Shown: positions 1 to 13,759, counted from the first letter of the stretch. The stretch is 64,000 nucleotides of DNA from Aselliscus stoliczkanus (GCA_033961575.1 CM066737.1:100716709-100780708); one strand, 5' to 3'. The notes: generated by a model from the letters alone, not told the origin. Numbers and translations: made by a program.

Positions 1-118
1 ACCACTACGATGTAAGCTCCTACAGAGCAGGGATCTTTGATATTTATGTTCACCAATGAATCCTGAATTCCTAGCACATAGTATATAAAACAGATTTCTT
101 GAGTAAATGAATGAATGA
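1..118. repeat. L2/MIR-like 3' tail in intron
   Basis: The wording gagcagggatct, then cctagcacatagtata, then aatgaatgaatga follows the usual end of ancient L2/MIR elements. It is intronic relative to SCML2, and no exon is visible here. Assignment is by eye only. Confidence 0.4.
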
Positions 119-351
119 ATTACTGTCAGGCTGGTTTTGTTTCCTTCCTGGTTCTTGGTCTGCTCCAGAGTAAGTATGATGTTGTAGAACAGAATTTCAG
201 AGAGATCTGTGAGAACTGTTTTCTTCTTGTATTTAATTGATCAACATGGAGTTCAATTTTTGGTTGCTTAAAGGTTGTAAGAATACAGTTGAACAAATGC
301 TTCTTAATACATCTAAACAATAACAACTTCTTTTTTTTAATGTTTTGGTAG

Positions 352-595
352 GAACCACCAAAGCCACTTCTAAATTATTTTAAAGTGGGAATGAAACTCG
401 AAGCTATAGACAAAAAGAACCCGTATCTGATCTGCCCTGCCACTATTGGACGTGTTAAAGGAGATGAAGTTTATATCACATTCGATGGCTGGGGTGGAGC
501 TTTTGATTATTGGTGCAAGTACTACTGTCGAGATATTTTCCCAGTTGGGTGGTGTCGTCTGACAGGAGATACATTACAACCACCAGGAACTCATG
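352..595 (+). CDS. SCML2: SCML2 coding exon: MBT repeat 2
   Basis: The acceptor AG is at 350-351 and the donor GT at 596-597; entry is in phase 0 and exit in phase 1. The 81 complete codons begin EPPKPLLNYFKVGMKLEAID and end at PPGTH. They carry the hallmarks of a malignant brain tumor (MBT) repeat: the GMKLEAID strand, ICPATI, the DGW motif, and the FDYWCKYYCRDIFPVGWC segment that holds the aspartate and aromatic residues of the methyl-lysine pocket. MBT repeats bind mono- and dimethyl-lysine on histone tails. The exon's last base (g) joins the first two bases (tt) of the exon at 23,379 to make a Val codon. No disruption is seen. Confidence 0.95.
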
Positions 596-1191
596 GTAAG
601 ATAATAAGTAACTACATGTTCTTTTATTTTATTGAAATTGGGGTGCTCAGCTTCCTTTATAGTTGCTGCTCAATTTAAAATCACATGTGGTATTCCATTG
701 TTTATATTTAGAAGATAGTTTACATGATTTTGGTCATTTTTTCAAGTTAAGTGGATATTTTGATAGTCTTAAGTAAAATCTGTAAAAATTTTAACTCTGG
801 AAGCTGTCGTACATTAGTATGCTGTTTTAGTAACGTGCCTATCAGTTGTAATGCTGTGCTTCATAAGTTGAATACTATGATTATCTAGATATTTTCTTTC
901 AGAGAAAAGTCATCAAAATACTGAAGCTCCTTTGTGACTCTTTCAAGGGCTTAAACATGTGGAACCTGGTCTTCTGCAATGGATAACTGCTGAGATTTAA
1001 GAGGGGTCTAAGCACAGAACCCAGTCATTGGCCTAACTTAAATATTAACTTATTTGTATAGTCAAATGTATACACACTTGAAATTTGCCTCACTATTTAT
1101 TTATACCAGAAAAAAGAAAGATTGGCATAGAAAATAAGTAGGTAAGGTGTGTGGAGGAGGGCAGTGGCTAGGTAAGAGCAGATAGCCATAT

Positions 1192-1697
1192 TATAGTACT
1201 CCCGCTTATCTGTAGGGGATACATTCCAATACCCCCAATGAATGCCTGAAAGCTTGGATAGTACCGAACTATATATATACACACACACACACCATTTTTT
1301 TTTCCTATACGTACATATAGTTGATGGCTTCTCTGAATTGCCAGCATCACTACTCTTGCATAGTAGGGCCATTATTAAATAAAATAAAGGTTACTTGAGC
1401 ACCAGCACTGCGATACTACGATACTTTGACAATTGATCTGATAACTGAGCTGGCTACTAACTGATTAATGGGTGAGTAGTATAGAGTGTGGAGATGCTGA
1501 ACAAAGGGATGATTCATGCCCCAGGTGAGATGGAGCTGGACAGTGTGAGATTTCATCATGCTATTCATAACGGCGCACGATTTAAAACTTACAAGTTTAT
1601 TTCTGGCATTTTCCATTTAATATTTTTGAACTGTAGTTGATCACAGGTAAATGAAGTCATGGAAAGTGAAACCATGGATAAGGGGGGACTGCTGTAT
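1192..1697. mobile_element. MER2/Tigger-type DNA transposon fossil
   Basis: Both inverted ends are visible: the left end reads as a decayed cccccttatctg and the right end reads ggataaggggggactgctg. The internal text tgaatgcctgaaagc, then ggatagtaccgaac, is the known start of MER2. TA dinucleotides flank both ends, as expected for a pogo/Tigger (Tc1-mariner) element. It is non-autonomous and contains a CA microsatellite near 1,280. Confidence 0.75.
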
Positions 1698-2989
1698 TCT
1701 TGTAACTTTTGTAATTTGGGACTTTAACATCCCATTATACTACAGTGCTACATACCATGAAATTCTTTTTATTAGGTACCTCTTTTACCAGTTTCCTACT
1801 GCCATAATTTTAGGAAGCAGGTATTAATAATTGTTTTTTGTAAAATTTAGTATGATACAGACCTATGTGCATGTGATGCTAAGATAAATGAGGCATAGTC
1901 TCTGCCCTCAAGAAATTTAGCCTCTAATGGGAGAGGGATGAATGGAGGGATAGGCTTAAAAAAAGGTGACATGGAATTAGCAATTCAAAAACAGAGATGT
2001 GTGCTAGGTATGAAGGTGGCCCAAAGACATCCAGTCTGTTTAGGGTGGAGGGAAAGGTGGTTGGTAAAGGAAAGCTTCACCAAAAGACACATGATGTATT
2101 AAGAGAGCAGGAGTTTGCCAGGCAGAATGGAGGTAGGGTGGACACATCACAAAGGTTAAAATTGCAGTTTATCCTGCAAATGATGAGTTCAGTGTGGGAC
2201 ACAGTGACTTTGGAATGTGTGGCCAAGAATGCTGTTGTCCTCCAGTGTATTGTCTCCCTTTTCTTTGTAATACAGTTTGGCTGCCTAACATAAACTGTAT
2301 TTCCAGCCTCTCTAGCAGTTAGATATGGCCATGAGACTAAGTGCCGGTCAGTGGAGTGAAAGTGTGTGTAGTGTGTTCTTCCAGGAAGTATATTACAGAG
2401 GGATGAACGCACTTTTCTCTTTTCCTTCTTCCTGCTTCTATTCTGAAGCTAGGAATGTGGTTGTTTTGGGTGGAGCTCCATCTTGGACCATGAAATGGGG
2501 CCATATTCTAGGCATAGTGGAGTAGAAAGCAGAAAGGAGCCAGAGTCCCTGAGAACTTTATGGAGTAGAATTTTCATACTAGCCTGGTACAGACTGTTGA
2601 GAGAAATAAACCTTTATGTTATATAAACCACTATTCTTTTAGGTTTCTCTGTTACTGTTAGCTGAGCTTAATCCTAACTGATTGAGGGTAACTTGAGGAC
2701 ATCCAGGTGGACGTGTCCATTGGATAGCTGCACATGCAAGTATGGAGCCTAAAAGAGATAGGTCTCTGTTGACAAAGCAAGTTTGAGAGTTGTCATATTC
2801 ATTTAAACAAATATTCTTTGTGTTAGGGGGATTATAGGTGCTGATAGCAGGTGGGGTAGGCAGCTTATATATCCTATTGATAGCAGTAAATGGTGGAAGT
2901 TTGGGGTGTGGTTTTAATTATGCATGTGTAACAGGTGGAGGTATAAGAAGACCAAATGACAGAACATGTAGGTCAACATTTAAAATAAT

Positions 2990-3125
2990 TCTGACTCTTC
3001 ACCTGGGAGCTTGTTCACAAGTCTGATGCCCTAGAACTCAATCCATGGGTTCTGAATCAGTAGGTCCAGAGTGGGGCTCAGGTGTTTCCATGACATGGTT
3101 TGAGGCCCAAACTTTGAGAAGCACA
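2990..3125. mobile_element. MER5-like hAT element fragment
   Basis: The run ttcacctgggagcttgttc, then tgaatcagtaggtccagag, and finally aaactttgagaagca matches the well-known MER5 (hAT-Charlie) wording. It is diverged and truncated. Confidence 0.55.
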
Positions 3126-4123
3126 AAAATGAGGGATGGGTAAAAGATAGAAGTCAATTTAGGACACTGAGAAAAAGTATACATAACAAGGAAAGTCACA
3201 AGGTTGGTTCCCCCAACAACAGGAAAGGAAAGATTTTAAGGAATAAACACTATCAAGTGTAGTACAAAAGTCAACAGGAGTGCTCACTAGTGGTCTTAAA
3301 TAAATGAATGGTTTGCTAGACTTTTTTTGAAAAACCAGGTTTTAGAGAGTTGAGTAAATAGGAGATGTAACGTGTTTAAAAAAATATGACTTCAATACTT
3401 GCTGAGATCTGCCTCCTCTGTCCTTCACTTCAATAGACATTTCACTAAAATGAAATCTTACCTTGATTTATGTCCCTTTTCCCTGCACCATTTATAATAT
3501 AATTGTCTTAAATATTTCCTCTACATTCATTGAGAAAAATGGCATTTAGACAGTGTTATAATTTGGTTCAACCTTTAAACATAATTTAGAAAACTCAAGA
3601 GAAGGAAAGTTAATTGTTTATACCTACATTTTTGCCCTTTTTCTTTCTTTCCTAATTTTCAAGGATTCCTTCTTTTATAATTTTCTTTCTGTTCAGAGAA
3701 CTTTTGGTAGTCATTCTTTTAGGGTAGGTCGGCTGGCGACAAATTCTTAGTGTTCATTCATGCAAGGAAAATGTATTTATTTCTCCCTAGTTACTTCACC
3801 ATAATTCTTGAAAAATTGTTGCTAGATACAGAATTCTAGGTAGACAGTTCTTTTCTTTCAGCACTTGAAAAATATTGTGTAACTTCTTTCTAGCTTCCAT
3901 GGCTTCTGATGAGAAGTTGGCTGTTACTTGAATTGGTTTTCCCCTATAAGTTCCATTATGATTATGGGTTTGTTTTACCTTATACTTCCAGTGTTTATTT
4001 TATGCTTTATCTATTTTATTGCTACATTATCAGGTGTGTACAAATTTTGAAGTATTATAACTTCCTGGTCAGTTGAACCTTCTGTAGTAACTCTCTTTAT
4101 GATAATTTTAAAAATAATATTCT

Positions 4124-4218
4124 GGGCTGGCCAAGTGGCGTGGTGGTTAAGCGCTGGTTTGGGAAGCCAGCGGCCCAGGTTCGGGTCCCACATATGAGGG
4201 CCAGTGACACTGCCCTCA

Positions 4219-4228
<10 letters not shown>
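4124..4228 (+). repeat. tRNA-derived SINE, short form
   Basis: The head GGGCTGGCCAAGTGGCGTGG contains a box A. Box B (GGTTCGGGTCC) follows about 50 bp later, then ATATGAGGGCCAGTGACACT and an A-tail. The tail runs into a (TA)n stretch. Confidence 0.9.

Positions 4229-4275
<47 letters not shown>
4228..4275. repeat. (TA)n microsatellite
   Basis: An uninterrupted TA dinucleotide run grows out of the A-tail of the preceding SINE. Confidence 0.95.
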
Positions 4276-4277
<2 letters not shown>

Positions 4278-5443
4278 CATCTTAATATATCTTAAAGTCT
4301 AGTTTATCTTTACTAATGTAGCTAGCTATACCAACTTTTGTTTGGTTGGTGTTCTTGTTCTCTCTTTGTCTAATGTTCAACCTTTATCCTTATCTAAAAA
4401 GATTCATTTCTTGCAAATAGTATGATTGTGATTTTTTTGTCCAGTCAGTCTGTCTGTCTTAACTTGAGCTTTTAATCTATTTATATTATAATTACAGCTA
4501 TATTTGGTTTTCAGTGTGCCACCTTATTTTGTGTTTTTTAATTTGCCCTGCCTTTTCTCTTTTATTTTCCTTTTTTGTCCTGTTTTAGATTATTTTTTTT
4601 TCATGCCATTTTCCCCTTCTTCTTGTTTAGAAGTTATATACTGTATTTTCTGTCGTTTTAATATGCTAGGAATTTTAACATACTTAACTTAATGGAAGTC
4701 TGAAATTAATCAATACCTTTATTCAGCACTAATAAAGGAACTTAGAATGCTGTACTCATTTACCTCCTTCCAATTTATGTTGTTACTGTTATATATTTTA
4801 ATTATATCTTTTTATAGTCCGGTAAGCTATTACTGTTGTTTATATAGTCAGTATTTGGTGAGATTCATCAACATAGTCAACATAATTTTTACTCTTTATT
4901 CCTCCTAGGCATCTTAAACCTTTCATCTAGGCTTGATTTTCTTCTGTTTGAGGTATATCCTCAGACTTTCCTTTAGTGAGGGTCTGCTAGTGGCACACTC
5001 TTTCAGTTTATATTCATCTGAGTATGTCATTATTTTAATTCCTTCCTTGAAAGCCATTTTCTTTGGGTGTTGAATTCTAGATTGGCAGCTATTTTCTTTC
5101 AGCACTTTAAACATACTCTTTTGTCTTTTGGTTTCCATTGCTGTTGAGAATTCAACTGTCAATCTACCTATTATTTCTCCAACTGTAATCTGTCATTTTT
5201 TTTCTCTAGCTACTCTAAATTTTTTATGTCATCTTTGATGTTTTGCAGTTTCATTCTGATACTTCTAGGTGTGGGTTTCTTTGAGTCTTGATATCTTAGC
5301 AAAACCACACGTCTGCAGATATGTTTATGTACTTTCAATGTGAAAATTTTTTAGTGTTTGGTATTATATTTTACTGTTTTATCATTATTAAGGATTTCAA
5401 ATGGCATGAGTAATTTGACATTGTAAAATGCTTTCATGACTAC

Positions 5444-5550
5444 TTTTTTTTTTTTTTTGAGGGCAGTGTCACTGGCCCTCATGTGCGACCCGAACTGGGG
5501 CCGCTGGCTTCCCAAGCCAGCACTTAACCACCATGCCACTTGGCTGGCCC
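5444..5550 (-). repeat. tRNA-derived SINE, short form
   Basis: A reverse-orientation copy starts with a T-run and GAGGGCAGTGTCACTGGCCC and ends at GGCTGGCCC. The target-site duplication tcatgactact is visible on both sides. Confidence 0.92.
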
Positions 5551-6430
5551 TCATGACTACTTTTTGAATGCAAATAATACAAACCATGTTAATGTGGAAT
5601 TTGGAAGCAGAGGAGTAGAAACAAAGATGTGCCCACTGGTACCGTATTCTGTTTTGTAAAGTTCACAGAAATCCCCAGAAGAACTTCAGGATTTAGGGGA
5701 AAGTATGGTTAAAAATTGTTAGTTGACACTCACCCAGAGACATTACATATATGATTCATTTTGATTTTTTGCTTTTTAATTACAGATAGATTAATAGTAT
5801 TCATACTGTACTTACACAAGGTGTACTAGTCTTTTTGAGTAAACATTTACTTTAGCCAATACATCATTCACTAAATGGCGGCTATTATATAAAAGTATCA
5901 TTTTTTAGATATGTAATACATTTTGAAAGTAAAATATTGTAAAATTATTTTTCATTAATACAAAAATTTTCTGTAATATTAAATGCTCAGAGCAAAAAGT
6001 TGAGAAAAGCATGCAGAGATGGCAGACAGTTTGATCTGTGTTTGCCTTTATACTGTTTTTTTTTTTCTTTTTGTCTTGTACCTTTAGAACACATACCCGG
6101 CCAAATCAATACAGAAATGTTGAAATAAGTTATGGTATAGTTATTCTTTAGAATAATACAGAACAATTGAGAAAAATGAAAGTGTTCCTATTTACTAAGA
6201 AAGAAAGCTCTCCAAGATAATATTAAGTGAAAAAGCAATCCCCCAAAATACATAGAGTATACAATTAAGTAAAACAAATATGTATTTCTATATGTAACTA
6301 TAGATATAGTATGTATATAAATACACAGGAAACATCTGAAAGGTCATATATCAAATCTGTACTAGTGATTATTTTTGGAAAGGGGTATAGTGTGATAAAC
6401 GAAGTGGTAATGGGAACTTTTTGTATGTTT

Positions 6431-6531
6431 CTTTTTTGAGGGCAGTGTCACTGGCCCTCGTATGTGGGACCCGAACCAGGGCCGCTGGCTTTCCATACCA
6501 GCGCTTAACCACCACGCTACTCAGCCAGCCC
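6431..6531 (-). repeat. tRNA-derived SINE, short form
   Basis: A reverse-orientation copy with the same consensus is flanked by the duplication gggaactttt. Confidence 0.9.
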
Positions 6532-8482
6532 GGGAACTTTTGTTTTTATCTGTGCCTTTTTTATAAAAACAAGAATATTTGCGTTGTACATTTATACTTT
6601 AAAATTAATTAACAATTTTAGTTTGAAAAGGGTTATCCTGCGTATTCTACTTTCTTGCCTACCTTTTCATAATATATTGTGACTGTATTCCCATGTAAAA
6701 CATCCCTATAATATAAATTCAGTTTTATTTGTATGTGTAGTCCATGACATGGCTATACCATAATTTATTTAACCAAACTTCTATTATGTTTGACATTTAG
6801 TACATTTCTAGATTCATGTTATTAAACTAGCTGGTATGGTGAAGGTATATTTGCATACCTCTCTATTTCCATAGGATACATTTCGAGTTAGGGGGTATAT
6901 TTCTAAGGCTGACAAATTGTCTTTCAGAAAGGGATATCCATTTCCATTCCCCTCAGAAGTGGGTAGAAATGTTTTTTTCCTTCTCTGGTCAACTTTGGGC
7001 ATTATCTTGTTGTTTTTGCTAATTTAAAACGGTACTTTAAAAATGTCATTTCCTAGATTACTAGCGAGGTTAAATCTTTTTCTTTCCATGTATTTTGGCC
7101 ATTAATATTCCTTTATAGTTTTCTTGCTAATTACCTTTTCCTACTTTTTTTCTTAGAGTATTCCTTTCCTTGTTGATTTGAATGCTTTATTTATTGCATG
7201 TATCAATATTTTGTCATAAAAATAAAAACATTTTCTCAGTCTTTTGCTTTTTAATGTTATTTACAGTCATTAGAAATGAACAGAAATATTTATTGACTTG
7301 AATATTAAACAATTTAAGGGCCTTAAAGTTAGATAATTTCAAAAGGTACACATAATAGTAAATTAATTGAACTTCATAAAATTTTAAAAATCCATTGTTT
7401 TCATTATTTTTGAATATTTCTTAAACCCTGGAAATGTTTTTCAACCTTTATATAATTTCTTCTTCAACTTTTTAAAAAGGATATATCACTTAAAACTTTT
7501 TCAAATAATGAATGTCCAAAGACAATTCACTTGCATAGTTTCTTAAAGAAATGTAGTGAAGCCTCCATGAATGCTACTTGATTTGTCTTTACATTAAAAA
7601 ACTACTTATTTAAGCTTTAATGTTTTTCTGTTCATGAGTAGCAATAAAGTTTAATTTAGCTTAAAACATTTTATTAACAAAAAATTCTCCCTGTGTTACT
7701 ACTATAATCAGAAACAGCCAAGTTCTTATCATGCTTATCATTGGCAGAAAAATACACTGAGAAGTGTATCTTGAATAGAAAATTCAACAAGCTGTGTAGC
7801 TTTTTTTCTCTTGTTTATTTAGGTTTTCTTTTCTTAGTTCTTGTTATGACCCTACAATCTTTCAAAGCCTTTTGCTTTTGGTTGGTGCTGTCATAGCTCA
7901 TCAGATTTATCCTGTACAGGGTGTCTGGTGAGAAAGAGAGAATCGTATGTATTGCTGTGTCCTTGGCAACTTAAAGAAGGCTGAGTCAAATCCATTGTAG
8001 ATTTTCTTCTTGAAGAATTTATTTGATCTTGCTTTTTTCTGTTTCAACTTGTCTCTCCCCCCACTTTGTATCTTTTATCTTAGTTTTCTCTAAAACAATG
8101 ATAGATATTTAGGAATGCACTGTATGGTATTGGTTTCTTCCCATTATTGCCCTTCTTTTGTCTCCAGCATATACAGTTATAGGAATTTATAGCCAGACAT
8201 CTCATTAAAGTCCAAATATTTAATACACGAAGGAGCAAGACTTAGAACCCAGCAACTTAGAACCAGAACTGGGAGGACTCCCATTATTTTAAAGGCTATA
8301 TGTGATTTTTTAAAAATTATCTTTTTCCTGTCCTTATTTGGGAAAGTTTACAAACAAAGTTACTATTTTATTTCTATAATTTTATTTATGAATACAGTAA
8401 ATGTAGGGTTTTTTTTTTATCTTTTAAGAAATTAGAGTGATTCAGAAGCAGAGGATTCTTTTAAAAAATTGCCCCAGTATTA

Positions 8483-8601
8483 TTTTTTTTATTGTTTGTT
8501 TGTTTTTGAGGGCAGTGTCACTGGCCTTCATATGTGGGACCCGAATTGAGGCCGCTGGCTTCCCAAGCCAGCGCTTAACCACCACGCCACTCAGCTGGCC
8601 C
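8483..8601 (-). repeat. tRNA-derived SINE, short form
   Basis: A T-rich tail is followed by GAGGGCAGTGTCACTGGCCT, then the antisense box B and box A, ending in CAGCTGGCCC. The flanking T-rich target repeat is imprecise. Confidence 0.88.
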
Positions 8602-8719
8602 ATATTTTTTTTTAATATTGTGGGATATTAATGTTTTTAATAAATTACTACATTGTAAACCATTATGCCTGGCTTTAAAGGTAATTGAATGCTTTTATTT
8701 TTACGGGGAGGGAGAATTG

Positions 8720-10165
8720 GATTTTTTTTTTAAAGTATGTAAGTGTAGTTGGTATACAATCTTATATTGGTTGTATTAGTTTGAGGAGTACAATATAGTG
8801 CTTTGACATTTTTTATACCTTACATACAGTGTGATCACCCCACTAATTCTAGTCATCATCTGTCACCATGCAAACTGATCACAATATTATTGGCTATATT
8901 CCCCTTCTCCTTTTCACTCATGCCCCCCACCCTCTCCTTTCTAGTAACCATCCATTGATCTCTGTTTTTATGGGTCTGTTTTTGCTTTGTTTTTAGATTC
9001 AACATGTAAGTGAAACCATATGGTATTTGTCTTGGTCTGCCTAACTTATTTTACTTAACATAATACCCTCTAGGTCCATCCATGTTGTCACAAATGATAA
9101 GATTTCATTCTTTTTTATTGCTGCATAATATTCCATTGCATATATTGGGTTGTTGGAAAAGTCATGATGTATTTTTTCTATGTTTTTCATTGCAAAAATG
9201 TGTCATGACTTTTCTGATAACCCAATACTATATATACCATGTCGTTTTTATCCATTTATCTGTTTATGGACACCTATGTTGCTTCTGTATCTTGGCTATT
9301 GTAAATAATGCTGCAGTGAACATAGGGGTGCATATATATTTTCAAATTAGTGTTTTTATTTTCTTTGGATATATACCCAGAAGTGGAATTGCTGTGTTGT
9401 ATAGTATATCCATTTTAAGCTTTTCATAGAATCTCCATAGAATCTGGTTTTCCATGGAGGCTGCACCAGTTTGCAGTCCGACAAACAATGCACACGGGTT
9501 CCCTTTTCTCCACATCCTTGTCCCAACACATGTTGTTTGTTGACTTTTTGATAATAGCCTTTCTGACTATTGTGAGGTGGTAGGTATCTCATTGTGGTTT
9601 TGATATGTATGTCCCAGATGATTAGTGATGTTGAGCATCTTTTCGTATCTGTTGGCTATCTGTATGTCTTCTTCTTGTTCTCTGCTCATTTTTTGATTGA
9701 AAAATATGGAAAAATATCTTTTCTTGTTCTCTGCTCATTTTTTGATTGAATTGTTTACTTTTTTTGTTATTGAGTTGTATGTATTTCTCATAAGTTTGGA
9801 TATCAACCCTGTGTCAGATATGTCATTTGCAAATATATTCTCCTATTTAGTGGGTTGCCTTTTTTGTTTTGCTGAAGATTTTCTTTGCTGTGCAGAAGCT
9901 TTTTAGTTTGATGTGGTCTCATGTGTTTGTTTTTGCTTTTGTTTCCCTTGCTTGAAAGAACATGTCCAAAAGATACTACTTAGACTGATGTCAGATAGTT
10001 TACTTTCTATGTTTTCTTCTAGGAGTTTTATGGTTTCAGGCCTTACATTTAAGTCCTTAACCAATTCTGAGTTTATTTTTGTGTATGGTGTAAGAAGGTG
10101 GTCCAGTTTTATTTTTTTGCATGTATCTGTTTAGTTTTCCCAACACCATTTGTTGAAGAGACTGT
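8720..10165 (-). mobile_element. L1 3' half (ORF2 end and 3' UTR), antisense
   Basis: Read on + this is the complement of an L1 3' end: tccatccatgttgtcacaaa, then attgctgcataatattcca, tggctattgtaaataatgct, gatatatacccagaagtgg, and finally tctcctatttagtgggttg. All of these are classic L1 antisense phrases. It carries no intact ORF. A mariner MITE is inserted at 9,145-9,225. A short direct repeat (ttcttgttctctgctcattt) at 9,671 and 9,722 is a local duplication inside the L1. Confidence 0.85.
9145..9225. mobile_element. Palindromic mariner-type MITE, 81 bp
   Basis: It begins ttgggttgttggaaaagtca and ends gacttttctgataacccaa with TA on both sides. The two arms pair over about 32 bp around a short loop. 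It sits inside an L1 copy, so it is the younger insertion. A second copy is at 30,468-30,544. Confidence 0.85.
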
Positions 10166-10884
10166 AGTTACTGCAGTGTATAGTTTTACCTGAAAAAGTA
10201 CTTAAATACTTTTAAATTTATCTGTATAAATTAAACTTTGAACTTATTGATTTTATTTAACTTAGCTTTAGATTTATGTATTATCGATTTTAAATTAGTT
10301 TTGTAAATTAATGACTCACACTGGCATGAAGTGTCTGTCATCTTGTAGCCTAATTCTTTAAGCAGTTGTGACGGTACAGACAAGAAGGAGGGCAGCAAAC
10401 TTCCAGATGTTTTGAGTATAAAGTTGCAGAATACCAAGGATATAGAGTCTGATTCTTTAGGTCCAGAGGGAACTGTGGAGAAGGGGAAAACCTAGAACAA
10501 GGAAGTTGTAGCCAACCACCCCTGTCTAGTGGCACTACAGGCTATTAGTGACCATCTTAATTCTTTTCTTGATAAAGTCCTTCATTTTATTGGGTTCTTT
10601 ACTCCCCTCCCTCCTCCTCTCACACTTTTCCTCTCACAGAAACAGCTTTAATTTACAAGTGGAACTTCATGGTAACGTGGCATTTTCTTCACAGCTCTGT
10701 AAAACATTTCTAATAATATTTGATATAACTGGCACATTAGATTTTCTTTGTTGCTAATTCAGACATAAATTGTATGAATAGAAACTTTCTTCTTAGGATT
10801 AAAGTAAAAAACTTTAAATAGATTTTAAATGCAGTTATGTTGGGCACTGTTAGCTTCTTTGAATGCTGGTTTCTGTTATGTTAT

Positions 10885-10891
10885 GCATGCG

Positions 10892-10922
<31 letters not shown>
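10885..10922. repeat. (TG)n microsatellite
   Basis: A near-perfect TG run follows gcatgcgtgtgtgcg. Confidence 0.95.
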
Positions 10923-13759
10923 ATGATTTATTTTTTCTTAATTAAAATTCTAAGGGAGTGGGTTTTCAAATCTAAACTTTTGATCTTTTTTAAAAATGTA
11001 ACTAGTCAATTTATATAATAGTCTTATTTTGTAAAGCCCTTCCTATGTAACATTTTCCTTTTGAACTGTTTTGAAACTAGTCTTTTGAGAAGTATTTCAA
11101 AGCTTCCATTGAGCAAGTGAGAAGTAGCTCTGCGCCCAACCCCCGCCTTATTCTCATTTTTTTTAAAAAAAAAACAAAACCAGAAATTATGGCCGATCTT
11201 GCTTTTTATTCAGACGTGTGTAGAGGAGTATGTGGTTTCTGTAACTTGTGCTTCCCCTCTCTAAATTTTGAAATTAAGATTTTAGTTTTTAGGACATATC
11301 TTTACCAACTTTTCCCTTTTTTATATGACTGTGTATGTTCAGTAAAAACTACAGAAAGCATCACTTTTTCTTTCTCTGTGTTATAGTGTGTCACAAGTAA
11401 CAGAGGTACATATAATTAAGGCTGTAAAAAGTTCAAGGTGTGTCAGTCCCACCAGAAAGCTTCTGAATAAACACTCAAGTATTTGTTTAGAGTTTTGCCC
11501 TTGATGAACCTTCTAATAAAATACAGACTACTATATTTAGCATATTTAGTACTCTTCTTGTTTGGTATAAATGACATAGTTAGAAATGCTATTGATCACT
11601 CAAAAGCCATGAAATTTAAAACACCTGATATTCTCTTTTTTATATGAACAGCTTGGGACACATGTTTTACTTGTAAAATGAGACAGCTATTATGATGCAA
11701 AGAAGTATCTTAAAAACAAAACAAAACAAATGTCCTTTCTCTGTTTTAAGTATTTCAACTAAATACTGCGATAATTGCAAGCAGAGCCAGGAGCTTCTTT
11801 CTTGTTTCTGTTGTATGATATATTTTAACAAGTTCTCTTGAGACTATTAAAATGTCTTGGTTTTTAGGACATGCAGTCCAGCGGGGATAACTTGGTCTAC
11901 ATACGCAATGGATTGGCAGTTAGATTTTGCATGTCTTGTCATTTCTTTCCAGAGTCTCTGACCCAGGGTAACCTTTGGTCCTTCTCTGAAGGCAGGAGTG
12001 AAGGAAGTTTGAACAGGTGACTGATGATCATTGTCCATACAGCCCACAGACAATATGTGAATTACTTTAGCAGTCCTCTTAGTCCCCTCCTCCAACCCCC
12101 ACCCTCTTAAACCAACAAATGCAAATAGCTTCATCTCCATTTGCTAGAAATGCTGGCTTGGGCAACACGGGCTTTGTTGTTGGGCCTTTCTTCAGAAAGG
12201 CAGTTTTATTCCTGGTAAAGGAGACAGGCTATATCCAGTGGAACCTGAATCACCTTAATGGTAAATGCAGCAACAACTTGTTTCTCTGGAATATTTCCAA
12301 AGGTAGGAATTACCCCCAAATTTCTTTATATTGTAGTTGAAGTGTGGTTAAAGAAATTCATTGTCTGCTTTGTTAGCTTTGTATACCAAACATCCCAGTC
12401 ATTTCTGTTATCTCAGAAATCCTGTTTTGTTCTAAATATTACTCGAAATTGTTGGCACTGTTATTTGATTAGTCACCTCTAAAAATTGTTTTATGATACA
12501 AGGGAGAAGTCAGTCTTTGGTTATTTCCACCATAAAAATGGTTTAAAATAAAAAAGGAACAGCCTTGTTGCAAGTCAAACTTGAACACTTAAATGTCCAA
12601 TTTGAAATGAAAAGTACTGCAAAATTTTTTCTATAGTTTTGAGAAATATAATATTCACCGGTATTAAATGAGGGTTTATTAAAAATGTTTTTTATGGTAC
12701 AGAAATGTGGATAACATATTTTACTAATATTGTATCAATACCTTTAATGTATTTTGTGGAAATTATACCAGTGACTGCTACGATTTTTCAGAACAGCATA
12801 ATGGAAGAGAACTGAGAACTGTAAGAGGCAGTATTGAGGTTTGGGGAGTGTAACCAAGACAGAGAGTGCCTCTGCTGCTGTGAATGGAAGTAAATACCGT
12901 GTGTCTGATGGTTAACTGCTTGGGCAACAGAGGTGCTTTTATGGTTATGTTCTGCTGAGTCTGCTTGTGGTACTGAGGGGAATCTACTTTTGAATAACTA
13001 TTTTCTTTAGAGACATTTAAATATTTAGAATGGTAATTCTACTGTTATTCAAAAAAGTGGCTTAGGTTGTTTATCTTTGTTGGGGCATTTTATATTTTTA
13101 ATGACAAATTTAGTATTGTAGAACATTTAGAAAACAAGGATAAGTGATAACAGTAAAATCTAAAAATTGCTTATATTCTTGCCATCTGGATATAATCACT
13201 GCTAATATTTTGGTATGTAAGTGTTAAGATATTTTCATTAAAAAGTCAGGAATATAAATTGCCAATAGTCTTAGAGACTAACTGAGGACATCTTCAAAAG
13301 CAAGTGTTGTATTCTGTTCTATATACACAGAATTGTATTGGTTTGGTCTCATCTACTTAGGTATTTTTACTCTGTTATTCTAGTAATTAATAGACATAAA
13401 AATTGTCTTGATTGTAAATATCTGAATTAGAGAAAATCCACAAGAAATTTAAAGTAAAGAAAAACTATCAGAAAATACTCCTCCAATATTTGATGAAATT
13501 TTTTTTCTTAAGTCAAGAGAATTGAAAACGCTAAAGCACCTAAACACTGAATTGTTAAGGTCATGTTGATAATTTGTTTTCAGTTCTACTTTAAATGTTT
13601 TTCTTCGTGGGTAAGCTCCTTCAAATTTCAACCTGAAAAAAATGTTTAACCAAGCTATGTAATTCTGCATTTTGTTAAGTTTGTAGAAGAAAATATTTTC
13701 ATTAAAAGACCATGTCTTTTCATTACCCCAACCCCCTCTCTAATTAAAAATAGCACCCA

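Larger units (their letters stand above)
3760..5330 (-). mobile_element. Old L1 fragment, antisense to SCML2
   Basis: The phrases gctagatacagaattctagg (about 3,822) and gtgttgaattctagattggc, then cttttgtcttttggtttcc (about 5,070), recur in antisense ancient L1 copies. The copy is interrupted by the SINE and TA run at 4,124-4,275. Edges are approximate. Confidence 0.5.

Noticed and set aside
9082..10134. Open frames of up to 115 codons
   Set aside because: They lie on the strand opposite to an L1 ORF2 remnant and are not genes.
11117..12482. Open frames with acceptable length in the first large intron
   Set aside because: No splice sites joining in phase and no similarity to SCML2; phases of flanking exons already join directly.
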